A stretch of DNA of 64,000 nt. Source: Arcobacter sp. (lineage in GTDB: Bacteria > Campylobacterota > Campylobacteria > Campylobacterales > Arcobacteraceae). How positions within the stretch are numbered: the stretch's first letter is position 1; each line of letters begins with the position of its first letter. The stretch spans positions 1 to 64,000 of the forward strand of contig JAIFNA010000004.1 of assembly GCA_020048055.1 (NCBI GenBank), read 5' to 3'. Shown one piece after another: positions 34,261 through 42,434 of this stretch. The notes beneath the pieces are model-generated. The model made no database searches. It was not told where the DNA came from and was given only the letters and a program-made list of their open reading frames with translations. Position numbers and translations under genes: made by a program.

Positions 34261-34431
34261 TTAAGATTTTAACTTAACTTCTTTATGAATTGTGTGTTTT
34301 CGTAATCTTGGAGAATACTTATTTACTTCAAATTTTTCTGTGTGCGTTTTTGGGTTTTTCATTGTTGTGTAGTTAATGTCACCAGTTTCTACACATTTTA
34401 AACCTATTTTTATTCTAACTCCATTTGCCAT
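34261..34431 (-). CDS. rpmG: 50S ribosomal protein L33 (zinc-free type)
   Basis: This 56-residue protein starts [13 protein letters not shown] and contains [14 protein letters not shown] and [13 protein letters not shown], the L33 consensus. Only one cysteine (Cys13) is present, so the two zinc CxxC pairs of the 'C+' form are missing and this is a 'C-' L33. It lies 16 bases after tuf, the conserved tuf-rpmG-tRNA-Trp-secE order. Confidence 0.96.
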   Translation of the reverse strand: MANGVRIKIGLKCVETGDINYTTMKNPKTHTEKFEVNKYSPRLRKHTIHKEVKLKS

Positions 34432-34447
34432 AATAAATACTACTTTA

Positions 34448-35656
34448 CTATTCTAAGATTTTAGAAACAACACCAGCACCAACTGTTCTTCCACCTTCTC
34501 TGATAGCGAACTTAGTTCCCTCTTCAAGAGCAATTGGAGAAACTAATTGAACTGTTAATTTCGTATTATCACCAGGCATAACCATCTCAACACCTTCGTT
34601 AAGAGTTACTGAACCTGTAACGTCTGTTGTTCTAACATAGAATTGTGGTCTATAATTAGTAAAGAATGGAGTATGTCTTCCACCCTCTTCTTTTGAAAGA
34701 ATATAAACTTCACACTCAAATTTTGTATGTGGAGTAATTGTACCTGGCTTAATAAGAACTTGTCCTCTTTCAACATCTTCTTTTTTAACACCTCTTAATA
34801 AAAGACCGCAGTTATCACCAGCAAGACCTTCAGTCATCTCTTTTCTAAACATCTCAACACCAGTTACAGTTGTTTTGATTGTATCTCTAAGACCAACGAT
34901 TTCAATAACTTCACCAATTTTAACTGTACCTTTTTCAATTCTTCCAGTTACAACTGTTCCTCTTCCTGAGATAGAGAAAACATCTTCAACAGGCATTAAG
35001 AAATCTTGATCAACATCTCTTACTGGAGTTGGGATATAAGAATCAACTGCATCCATAAGTGCAACAACTTTCTCAGCCCATGGTCCAACTTTTCCATCTT
35101 TTGCTTCATTTAAAGCTTGGAATGCAGAACCTGCTACGATTGGAGTGTCATCACCTGGGAAATCATACATAGAAAGAAGCTCTCTAACTTCCATCTCTAC
35201 AAGTTCTAACATCTCATCTTTATCATCATCATCAAGTTGATCTTCTTTATTTAAAAATACAACTAAGTATGGAACACCAACTTGTTTAGAAAGAAGGATA
35301 TGCTCTCTAGTCTGAGCCATTGGTCCATCAGTAGCAGCAATAACTAAGATAGCTCCATCCATTTGTGCAGCACCAGTAATCATATTTTTAACGTAGTCAG
35401 CATGTCCTGGACAGTCAACGTGAGCATAATGTCTTGCTTCTGTTTCATATTCGATATGAGAAGTAGCAATTGTAATACCTCTCTCTCTCTCTTCAGGAGC
35501 ATTGTCGATTTGATCATAATCTTTCATCTCTCCACCGAATTTAGTAGCAAGAACTGCTGAAATTGCAGCTGTTAATGTAGTTTTACCGTGGTCAACATGT
35601 CCGATTGTACCGATGTTTACATGCGGTTTATTTCTGTTAAATTTTTCTTTTGCCAT
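34448..35656 (-). CDS. tuf: elongation factor Tu
   Basis: This 402-residue GTPase delivers aminoacyl-tRNA to the ribosome. G motifs are GHVDHGKTT (G1), DCPGHADY (G3) and [10 protein letters not shown] (G4, with NKED in place of the usual NKxD). Domain II follows at about 205 ([18 protein letters not shown]) and domain III at about 305. It is the only tuf copy in the window and lies directly downstream of five tRNA genes, resembling the tyrU-tufB arrangement. Confidence 0.99.
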   Translation of the reverse strand: MAKEKFNRNKPHVNIGTIGHVDHGKTTLTAAISAVLATKFGGEMKDYDQIDNAPEERERGITIATSHIEYETEARHYAHVDCPGHADYVKNMITGAAQMDGAILVIAATDGPMAQTREHILLSKQVGVPYLVVFLNKEDQLDDDDKDEMLELVEMEVRELLSMYDFPGDDTPIVAGSAFQALNEAKDGKVGPWAEKVVALMDAVDSYIPTPVRDVDQDFLMPVEDVFSISGRGTVVTGRIEKGTVKIGEVIEIVGLRDTIKTTVTGVEMFRKEMTEGLAGDNCGLLLRGVKKEDVERGQVLIKPGTITPHTKFECEVYILSKEEGGRHTPFFTNYRPQFYVRTTDVTGSVTLNEGVEMVMPGDNTKLTVQLVSPIALEEGTKFAIREGGRTVGAGVVSKILE

Positions 35657-35741
35657 TTTTTTTCCTTGTTGAATATTTTAATTTTGACCCTTTGAGTAGA
35701 TAAGTCATTGGCTTATCTATTCAAAGGGCTTTTGTTACCTC

Positions 35742-35816
<75 letters not shown>

Positions 35817-35908
35817 TCATTTGTAAAAAAGTTGGGAATTGTACAATAATCAACTTTAAATGTAGCTTTAATGAGAAATTATTGATTGTGATAAAATTTG
35901 ATTTTGAT

Positions 35909-35985
35909 TGGAGCGGGAGACGAGACTCGAACTCGCGACAACCTGCTTGGAAGGCAGGAGCTCTAGCCAACTGAGCTACTCCCGC
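35909..35985 (-). tRNA. tRNA-Gly (TCC)
   Basis: A 77-base cloverleaf; acceptor GCGGGAG/CTCCCGC, anticodon TCC in loop CTTCCAA, encoded CCA. Confidence 0.97.
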
Positions 35986-35993
35986 AAAAAAAG

Positions 35994-36078
35994 TGGTGGT
36001 GAGAGAAGGATTTGAACCTTCGAAGCCGTAGGCGGCGGATTTACAGTCCGCAGGATTTGACCGCTCTCCAACCTCACC
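35994..36078 (-). tRNA. tRNA-Tyr (GTA)
   Basis: An 85-base class II tRNA with a long variable arm (CGCCTACGGC-type), anticodon GTA in loop CTGTAAA, encoded CCA, 8 bases from tRNA-Gly. Confidence 0.97.
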
Positions 36079-36108
36079 ATGAGATTTTCTTGCTTTGAAA
36101 CAATAAAA

Positions 36109-36184
36109 TGGAGCTGGATATAGGACTTGAACCTACGACCTGCTGATTACAAATCAGCTGCTCTACCAACTGAGCTAATCCAGC
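36109..36184 (-). tRNA. tRNA-Thr (TGT)
   Basis: A 76-base cloverleaf; acceptor GCTGGAT/ATCCAGC, anticodon TGT in loop TTTGTAA, encoded CCA. Confidence 0.97.
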
Positions 36185-36193
36185 TTATTTAAG

Positions 36194-36269
36194 TGGTGGC
36201 GCGGGACGGAATCGAACCGCCGACACAAGGATTTTCAATCCTTTGCTCTACCGACTGAGCTACCGAGCC
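36194..36269 (-). tRNA. tRNA-Phe (GAA)
   Basis: A 76-base cloverleaf with anticodon GAA in loop TTGAAAA and encoded CCA. The acceptor GGCTCGG/CCGCGCC has a U4-C69 mismatch where a U-G or U-A pair is usual. All other stems pair. Confidence 0.94.
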
Positions 36270-36305
36270 ATCTATTTTAAGTTGTGCTTCTTAAAATGGA
36301 GTGGA

Positions 36306-36311
36306 AGTATA
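36306..36311 (-). promoter_or_regulatory. -10 box of the tRNA-tuf operon
   Basis: TATACT on the minus strand, 36 bases upstream of the tRNA-Phe 5' end, the first gene of the cluster. No clear -35. Confidence 0.5.
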
Positions 36312-36409
36312 ACTAAAGAAACTTAATAAATACTTAATATGATTAGATTTTTATCCGTATTATTTTTTTCTATCTCAAGCGCACTCATTTGGGCTCGAGA
36401 TAATTTATT

Positions 36410-37150
36410 CTATTCATTGATTTTATTTTTTATCTCTCGTGCAATTGAAGTAATTTTAGACATTTTTTCATTGTTAGACAAACTATCATCAATTAAATAC
36501 TTTACGAATGCACTTCCAACAATAACTCCATCAACGCCTTTAACTTTATCTTTAGCTGTTGTTTCATCCACACCAAATCCAGTATATATTGGCGTATTTG
36601 TATATTCTTTAATATTGTAAATTATTTTTGACAAATCTTCACTTTGACCACTACCAGTAATACCAGCATAAGCAACTAAATATATAAATTCACGGCTATT
36701 TTGTACAAGTTTTTCGATTCTCTCTTTACTATCAGTTGGCGCAACAAAACTTACAATAGATTGGTTATAACTACCAAAGATATCATTATATTTTATAGAC
36801 TCCTCAAATGGTAAATCAGGGATAATTGAGCCTTTAATACCATATTCTAGGCCTTTTTTTAAAAAATCTTCCACACCGTAACTAAAAAATGAATTCATAT
36901 AACCCATCCAAAATGTATCCATATTTGGTGCAATTTTTGATGTAATTTCAAATAAATCATTTAATCTAAATCCATTTTGTAATGCCATTAAACTTGCTTT
37001 TTCAATAACTGGTCCATCAGCAACTGGGTCACTAAATGGTATCCCTAATTCTAAAATATCAACTCCACTCTCTTTTAAAGATAATGCTAAATCTACCGTA
37101 AAATTGTTTTGTGGGAGTGATGCTGTTATAAATCCAACTAATTTTTTCAA
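36410..37150 (-). CDS. trpA: tryptophan synthase alpha subunit
   Basis: This 246-residue enzyme cleaves indole-3-glycerol phosphate and passes indole to TrpB. ILELGIPFSDPVADGPVIE holds the catalytic-Asp loop; GIIPDLPFEE-like (GSIIPDLPFEES), YAGITGSG and GFGVDETT are signature segments. No other trp gene is in the window, so it stands apart from the usual trp operon. It has its own 63-base upstream gap, divergent from panB. Confidence 0.96.
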   Translation of the reverse strand: MKKLVGFITASLPQNNFTVDLALSLKESGVDILELGIPFSDPVADGPVIEKASLMALQNGFRLNDLFEITSKIAPNMDTFWMGYMNSFFSYGVEDFLKKGLEYGIKGSIIPDLPFEESIKYNDIFGSYNQSIVSFVAPTDSKERIEKLVQNSREFIYLVAYAGITGSGQSEDLSKIIYNIKEYTNTPIYTGFGVDETTAKDKVKGVDGVIVGSAFVKYLIDDSLSNNEKMSKITSIAREIKNKINE

Positions 37151-37213
37151 GTTAATAATCCTTTAGTAATGTTTGGCTAGGATATTAGCATTTTAAAAAT
37201 AAAGGGTTGATTT

Positions 37214-37999
37214 ATGAAACAAACTATTGGTAGCATCTTAAAAGCTAAAAACAATAGAAAACTAACGATGATAACAGCTTACGATGCACTATTCGCAAGG
37301 ATGTTTGATGGGGAAGTTGATTTTATTCTTGTTGGAGACAGCTTAAATATGAGTTTTGCTGGGAAAAAAGATACTATCAGTGCAACTTTGAAACAGATGA
37401 TTTACCATACAAATGCAGTTTGTAATGGAGCTAAAAATACTTTTATTATATGTGATATGCCATTTGGTACATACACGAACGAAGATAAAGCATTAAAAAA
37501 TGCTATCAAAGTTTTCAGGGAAACATCAGCAGATGCCATAAAAATTGAAGGTGGTAAAGAGAAGGCAAACATAGTAAAAATACTCACAAAAAATTCAATA
37601 GCAGTTGTAGGGCACATTGGTCTTTTGCCTCAAAATTTTAGAAGTGAGGGTGGATACAAAGTAAAAGGGAAAGATGAAGAGAATATTGCATCTCTTATTG
37701 AAGATGCAAAAGCAATTGAAGATGCTGGTGCTTTTTGTATTGTTTTAGAAGGAGTTAAAGAGGAAGCTGGAAAAGCAATTGCACATTCTGTAAAAGTACC
37801 AATAATAGGAATTGGTGCTGGAGCGAATGTTGATGGACAAGTTCTTGTTTGGTCTGATATGCTTGGATTTTTTGATGAGTTTAAGCCAAAGTTTGTAAGG
37901 GAATATCTAAATGGTGCAATACTAGTTAAAAGTGCAATAACGCAGTATAAAGAAGATGTAGAAAATGGAACTTTTCCAAATAAAAATGAAATTTACTAA
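37214..37999 (+). CDS. panB: 3-methyl-2-oxobutanoate hydroxymethyltransferase
   Basis: This 261-residue enzyme of pantothenate synthesis adds a hydroxymethyl group from methylene-THF to 2-oxoisovalerate. Motifs are MITAYDALFARMFD, VGDSLNMSFAGKKDT (metal and substrate loop), GHIGLLPQ and IGIGAGANVDGQVLVWSDML. The length is standard. It lies 17 bases before the MBL-fold gene. Confidence 0.96.
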   Translation: MKQTIGSILKAKNNRKLTMITAYDALFARMFDGEVDFILVGDSLNMSFAGKKDTISATLKQMIYHTNAVCNGAKNTFIICDMPFGTYTNEDKALKNAIKVFRETSADAIKIEGGKEKANIVKILTKNSIAVVGHIGLLPQNFRSEGGYKVKGKDEENIASLIEDAKAIEDAGAFCIVLEGVKEEAGKAIAHSVKVPIIGIGAGANVDGQVLVWSDMLGFFDEFKPKFVREYLNGAILVKSAITQYKEDVENGTFPNKNEIY

Positions 38000-38016
38000 A
38001 TAACAAAGGATAAAAA

Positions 38017-38925
38017 ATGTTAAAAAAAATTATTATAGTTGCTTGTATACTTGGTAGCTCTTTTGGTTATGATTTAAAACCAATTAAAATATCAAATAGT
38101 GTCTATCAATTTGTTGGCAAAACAGAAGCACCGTCAAAACTTAATGGTGGTGATATGGTAAATACATATTGGATTAAAACTGATAAACAATATATTGTTG
38201 TAGATACTGGTCCATCTTACAAATATGCAAAAGCTGCTCATGAAGCAATGAAAAGAATTGCAAATCTTCCTATTAAATATGTTATAAATACCCATATGCA
38301 CGATGACCATTGGCTTGGAAATAATTACTTTAAAGAATTAGGTGCAACTATTTATGCTACAAAAACTCAAAGTAAAAAATTTCCAGTTGGAAGCGATGCT
38401 CATATGCTCAGTGTAATCAACAAAGAGGATGCTACTGGGACAAAAGTCATTGGAATAGACAAATTTATAGATAAAAATAGTTCACTTACTATCGATGGAA
38501 CAAAAATTGATTTCATACATTTTGATTATGCAGTACATTCACCAGAAGATATTATGGTTTACTTACCAAAAGAGAAAACACTGATTGCTGGGGATATTTT
38601 ATTTTCACAAAGAATAACATCAATTAGAGACGGTAGTGTTGAGGGGGGACTAAAATCTCTTGACTTAGTTGAAAAAATGGATATTGAGAATTATGCAACA
38701 GGACATGGTAAATTTACAGATAAAACTGCACTAAAACAAATGAGAGATTATTTTATGGCACTTAAAACCACTGCAAGAAAAGCTATTGAAGATGGTGTTG
38801 ATCTTGATAAATATGTTAAAACTGCCGACTTTAGTGCTTTTAAAGATATGGCTATGATGGAAATTTTGCATAAATCAAATCTTGGTTTTGCTTATACTGA
38901 ATATGAGTTTTTTGAAGAGAAATAA
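38017..38925 (+). CDS. exported metallo-beta-lactamase-fold hydrolase
   Basis: This 302-residue protein has a signal peptide (MLKKIIIVACILGSSFG) and a complete dinuclear-metal MBL site: NTHMHDDHW (HxHxDH), His of HSPEDIMVY, Asp in LIAGDILF, and a final His in YATGHGKF. It resembles periplasmic SoxH/quinoprotein-relay type hydrolases; the sulfur cluster elsewhere in the window makes a sulfur role tempting but unproven. It probably shares the panB transcript, given the 17-base gap. Confidence 0.85.
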   Translation: MLKKIIIVACILGSSFGYDLKPIKISNSVYQFVGKTEAPSKLNGGDMVNTYWIKTDKQYIVVDTGPSYKYAKAAHEAMKRIANLPIKYVINTHMHDDHWLGNNYFKELGATIYATKTQSKKFPVGSDAHMLSVINKEDATGTKVIGIDKFIDKNSSLTIDGTKIDFIHFDYAVHSPEDIMVYLPKEKTLIAGDILFSQRITSIRDGSVEGGLKSLDLVEKMDIENYATGHGKFTDKTALKQMRDYFMALKTTARKAIEDGVDLDKYVKTADFSAFKDMAMMEILHKSNLGFAYTEYEFFEEK

Positions 38926-38940
38926 CCCATAAAATCAACT

Positions 38941-38971
38941 GGAAGTTTTTACCTATCTGTAAGCTTCCTTT
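38941..38971 (+). terminator. hairpin after the MBL-fold gene
   Basis: GGAAG...TTAC / GTAA...CTTCC with an inner bulge, followed by TTTGATAA, 16 bases after the stop. A moderate terminator candidate. Confidence 0.4.
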
Positions 38972-39022
38972 GATAAACTCCAAACTCAGACTTTTAATTA
39001 AAATTTTTCTTTTTCTTACCTT

Positions 39023-39120
39023 ATGGAAAACAAAAATGGACAACAAAACGATGGAAAACGATACAGAAATACAATTTCTGTTGGAAAACAAAGAAATGGA
39101 AAACAAAAATGGAAAACAAA
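39023..39120 (+). repeat. degenerate ATGGAAAACAAA repeat at the metK 5' end
   Basis: Six copies of a 12-base unit close to ATGGAAAACAAA begin at 39023, 39036, 39051, 39082 (TTG variant), 39096 and 39109. The last holds the metK start. Spacings of 13-15 (once 31) bases put the ATGs in different frames. A perfect hairpin, ACAGAAAT-ACA-ATTTCTGT (39063-39081), lies in the middle. Confidence 0.75.
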
Positions 39121-40347
39121 CAAAAATGTGCAGATTCTGCAAAAAAACAACATTACCTTTTTACAAGTGAAGTAGTAAGCCCAGGTCACCCTGATAAATG
39201 TGCCGATATAATTGCCGATAGCATAGTTGATAGACTAATTATTGGTGATAGCAAATCGAGAGTTGCAAGTGAAGTATTTGTAGCTGGTAAACATGTAATT
39301 ATTGGTGGGGAAGTAACTAGTAAAACTCAACTATCAATTGAAGAATATAAAAAAATCGCAATTGATGCTCTTAAAAAGATAGGTTATAATGGCAATCCTT
39401 ATTTTACAAAAGAGGAGTGCTTACACCCTGAAGATGTAGAGGTTCAAGTACTTTTAAATAGACAATCTCCTGATATCAATCAAGGTGTAGATCAAGACGA
39501 TGGTGAAACAGGAGCTGGTGATCAAGGGATAATGTTTGGATATGCTGATATAGAAACAGCATCATATATGCCAAGTGCTATCACTTATGCGAGAATGCTT
39601 ATGGAAAAAGTTTACAATTATGCACTTGAGCACCCTGCAAAACTTGGTGTTGATATCAAAACTCAAGTAACTATGGATTATGGCTGTAAAGATAATTTTG
39701 AAAGTTGCAATCCACAAAGAATTGATACGATTGTAGTTTCAGCACCTTGTGTTAGCAGTATGAGCATTACAGAGGTTAGAACACTTATTATGGAGCTTAT
39801 TTTAGATACAAATCTTCCACAAAATCTATTTGATCCAAAAAACTGTATTATCCACATAAATCCAACTGGTAAATATGTATCACACTCAAGTTTACACGAT
39901 AGTGGTTTAACTGGACGAAAACTTATTGTTGATAGCTTTGGTGGATATTCACCAATTGGCGGTGGAGCTCAAAGCAGTAAAGACTATACAAAAGTTGATC
40001 GTAGTGGACTTTATGCTGCAAGATGGATAGCAAAACATATTGTTGCAGCAGGACTCGCTAAAAAATGTGTAGTGCAAATATCGTATGCAATTGGGGTTGC
40101 CAAACCTACATCAGTTGCTGTTGATACTTATGGAACACATACCTCTAAAAATGATGATGAATTATCAGAGTTTGTGATGGAAAATTTTAGTTTAACTCCA
40201 AATTGGATAACAAAAAAATTCAATCTTGACCATCCAAGCGTAGCTACATTTTTGTATGCTGATGTAGCTGCTCGTGGGCAAGTTGGGCAAAGCGATTACC
40301 CTTGGGAGCAACTAGATTCCTTAGAGCTTTTTTTAAATTTTAAATAA
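39109..40347 (+). CDS. metK: S-adenosylmethionine synthetase
   Basis: This 412-residue enzyme makes SAM from ATP and methionine. TSEVVSPGHPDKCADIIAD carries the ATP-site His; GAGDQGIMFGYA, DSFGGYSPIGGGA and ISYAIGVAKP are canonical. Most MetK proteins begin 2-4 residues before the FTSE motif; here the frame adds about 16 residues (MENKQKCADSAKKQHY) that come from the repeat upstream. No in-frame alternative start lies closer, so this N-terminal extension is probably real. The ribosome site is weak (GGAAAA). A long hairpin follows the stop. Confidence 0.96.
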   Translation: MENKQKCADSAKKQHYLFTSEVVSPGHPDKCADIIADSIVDRLIIGDSKSRVASEVFVAGKHVIIGGEVTSKTQLSIEEYKKIAIDALKKIGYNGNPYFTKEECLHPEDVEVQVLLNRQSPDINQGVDQDDGETGAGDQGIMFGYADIETASYMPSAITYARMLMEKVYNYALEHPAKLGVDIKTQVTMDYGCKDNFESCNPQRIDTIVVSAPCVSSMSITEVRTLIMELILDTNLPQNLFDPKNCIIHINPTGKYVSHSSLHDSGLTGRKLIVDSFGGYSPIGGGAQSSKDYTKVDRSGLYAARWIAKHIVAAGLAKKCVVQISYAIGVAKPTSVAVDTYGTHTSKNDDELSEFVMENFSLTPNWITKKFNLDHPSVATFLYADVAARGQVGQSDYPWEQLDSLELFLNFK

Positions 40348-40355
40348 CGATCAAA

Positions 40356-40391
40356 CAATGGTGTAACTAAACTATTTTAGTTACACCATTG
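40356..40391 (+). terminator. 16-bp perfect hairpin terminator after metK
   Basis: CAATGGTGTAACTAAA-CTAT-TTTAGTTACACCATTG, starting 9 bases after the metK stop. The tail (GTTATTTTGG) is only partly T-rich, but stem length and position fit a terminator. Confidence 0.75.
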
Positions 40392-40629
40392 GTTATTTTG
40401 GTGCCAAAATCAATAATTAAACTTTTTGATTTTCTCTAAAATATGCTAATTTTTTTAATGAATTTTTTACATCTTTTCTAAAATAAAATTCTTTTATAAA
40501 AACTTTCAATTTTTTGTTTCTTTTTATTAGCAATAATTTAATTTATACTAAAATCTATCAATAACGATAAACATCTTACAATAGTATTTATCTTAGCATC
40601 CATCATGTCCTGAAATGATTAAGATAGCA
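40392..40629. other. non-coding AT-rich spacer, nothing recognised
   Basis: About 240 bases with stops in all frames. A GATAAA/TTTATC inverted repeat brackets a TACAAT box (40577-40582) that could be an upstream start site for the phytochrome operon. No gene or known RNA recognised. Confidence 0.5.
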
Positions 40630-40658
40630 TTACATTTTAGTTACATTTTAGCTACAAT
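40630..40658 (+). promoter_or_regulatory. three 11-bp-spaced TTACA direct repeats over the -10 box
   Basis: TTACATTTTAG occurs twice in tandem (40630-40640 and 40641-40651) and is followed by CTACAATG, so (T/C)TACA recurs every 11 bp. The third unit overlaps a TACAAT -10 box (40653-40658), 28 bases before the kinase start. Tandem half-sites one helical turn apart are typical of OmpR/PhoB-type response-regulator sites. Confidence 0.6.
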
Positions 40659-40685
40659 GTTTGCAATAAAAAAGTTGGAGAATAA

Positions 40686-41840
40686 ATGGACAAATCAATT
40701 GATAAGACTGATTCTCGTGAATCATTTTATGTTGTATATCAAAATAAAAAAATTTTATTTATTTCAAATGGTTTTTTTAGTCTATTTGATTGTTTTTCAT
40801 CTACGGATGATTTTTTAAAAACTCACCAAGATGTGCAAGAATTGTTTACATTTACAAATCAAACAAGAAAGTTTTACAAGAAACTTGATGATACAAAACT
40901 CTTGTGGTATGAGTCATTTATAGAAAATAAACAAAAAAATAATAGAATAATTTTTGGATACAAAGGAATTGAGTATTACTATAAATTTTTTATCACTCAA
41001 TCATTTTCTGCTTTAGATCAATATGTTATTTATTTTCATTCCATTGACAACGAATTGAAAAAAGAGAAAAAATTAGTACAGTTTTTTTATAAAACACAAA
41101 AAAAGATTAAAAAACTAGAAAAACTCTCCAAACACAAAGATAAGTTAACGCTTATGGGTGAAATAATGGAAAACATTACCCACCAATGGAAACAGCCACT
41201 TACGAATATCCTATTTACTGCTACTGCAATCCAATTTAAAAAATCATTAGATAGACTTAATGATGAAGAGCTTGATAAATCGGTTGAAAATATTATAGAA
41301 TCGGTAAACTATATGTCACAAACTGTTAATGATTTTAAAAGTTTTTTAAATGAAGAGAAACAAAAAAGGGTATTCGAAATAGGTGAGATTATTAACAAAA
41401 TAGAATCAATTATAAAAGGAAATATCACAAGGTTTTCGATAGATTTAGAGATAAATATAGAGAAACAGTTATATGTATTTGGATTTGAAAATGAGCTAAT
41501 TCAATCTATTGTTAATATTATCAATAATGCCACAGATGCACTCAAATCAAAAGATCCAAGAAATAGAAAAATATCAATGACAATTTCACAGACTGATTCA
41601 AAAAGTATTATTACAATAAAGGATAATGGTGGTGGAGTACAAATAGATATTATAGATAAAATCTTTGAACACTATTTTACAACAAAAGGTGAAAATGGTT
41701 CTGGTATTGGGTTACACATTACTAAAGAGATTGTAGAAAATCACTTTAGAGGTGAACTAAAAGTTTACAACACTGAAGTAGGTGCGGTATTTGAAATTAT
41801 ACTACCTTTGTATGAATTTGAAGAGATTACAGAAATATAA
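40686..41840 (+). CDS. soluble sensor histidine kinase
   Basis: This 384-residue kinase has no membrane helix. Residues 1-120 look PAS-like, 125-155 form a coiled coil, and the DHp helix carries the phospho-acceptor His166 in MENITHQWKQPLTNI, a form common in Campylobacterota kinases. The ATPase domain has the N box (NIINNATDAL), G1 (KDNGGGV), F box (IFEHYFTT) and G2 (GENGSGIGL). No response regulator is encoded in the window. It heads the operon with heme oxygenase (18-base gap) and phytochrome, so it may take input from the phytochrome or act with it. GGAG at 40677-40680 sets the start. Confidence 0.92.
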   Translation: MDKSIDKTDSRESFYVVYQNKKILFISNGFFSLFDCFSSTDDFLKTHQDVQELFTFTNQTRKFYKKLDDTKLLWYESFIENKQKNNRIIFGYKGIEYYYKFFITQSFSALDQYVIYFHSIDNELKKEKKLVQFFYKTQKKIKKLEKLSKHKDKLTLMGEIMENITHQWKQPLTNILFTATAIQFKKSLDRLNDEELDKSVENIIESVNYMSQTVNDFKSFLNEEKQKRVFEIGEIINKIESIIKGNITRFSIDLEINIEKQLYVFGFENELIQSIVNIINNATDALKSKDPRNRKISMTISQTDSKSIITIKDNGGGVQIDIIDKIFEHYFTTKGENGSGIGLHITKEIVENHFRGELKVYNTEVGAVFEIILPLYEFEEITEI

Positions 41841-41858
41841 CCAACATAAGGAAAAAAA

Positions 41859-42434
41859 ATGATAGATTTAAAAACAGAAACACAAGACTTACATAGCAAA
41901 GTTGAAGATTGTTATTATCCAAAACAACTTTTTTGTGGCAATATCACACTTGATGAATATGTTACATATTTAAAAATATTTTACAGATTGCATCATTCAA
42001 TAGAGAGTGATTTTAAAAAATTTAAAGATCAATGGATTAAATACGATTTCCCTTACGAAAAATATTATAGACTATCATTGCTACAAAAAGATTTGGCAAA
42101 TCTTTCTTATGTGACAATAGAGAAACCTTCATTGGAAAATTTTTCAATCAACTCATTCCCTGAAGCTATTGGTTTTCTTTATGTTTTAACCGGATCTACG
42201 ATGGGCGGAATGCTACTTGCTGCAAAAGTCGAAAATAATAATGAATTAAATAAATACAAAGCAATTAATAATTATTTTCTTGGTTTTAAAGAAAAAACAT
42301 ATCCAATGTGGGGAGATTTTATCAAGTTCATAAATCTCTATACACAGATAAATCCAGACATTGAGAAAAGTATTATTAAGGGGGCTAGGGATTGCTTTGA
42401 GTTGATTATTAAGGAGATTGATGATGAAAAATAA
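41859..42434 (+). CDS. biliverdin-producing heme oxygenase (BphO-type)
   Basis: This 191-residue enzyme opens heme to biliverdin, CO and iron. The proximal ligand is His12 in KTETQDLHSKVED. The distal helix is FLYVLTGSTMGGMLLAA with the flexible glycines (Gly112, Gly116-117). Length and form match bacterial phytochrome-linked BphO. The stop lies inside the phytochrome start region (TTG-ATG-ATG overlap), so the two are translationally coupled, which strongly implies that its biliverdin is the phytochrome chromophore. The electron donor is not encoded nearby. Confidence 0.93.
   Translation: MIDLKTETQDLHSKVEDCYYPKQLFCGNITLDEYVTYLKIFYRLHHSIESDFKKFKDQWIKYDFPYEKYYRLSLLQKDLANLSYVTIEKPSLENFSINSFPEAIGFLYVLTGSTMGGMLLAAKVENNNELNKYKAINNYFLGFKEKTYPMWGDFIKFINLYTQINPDIEKSIIKGARDCFELIIKEIDDEK

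Noticed and set aside
36339-36620. 93-codon plus-strand frame over the trpA 3' end
   Set aside because: Mostly antisense to trpA and with low-complexity hydrophobic composition typical of reverse-strand reading.
38926-39108. SAM riboswitch upstream of metK
   Set aside because: Hairpins and repeats are present, but none of the conserved core sequences of known SAM riboswitches could be recognised.
38970-39170. 66-codon plus-strand frame just before metK
   Set aside because: It is made of the ATGGAAAACAAA repeat and overlaps metK out of frame, with no ribosome site.
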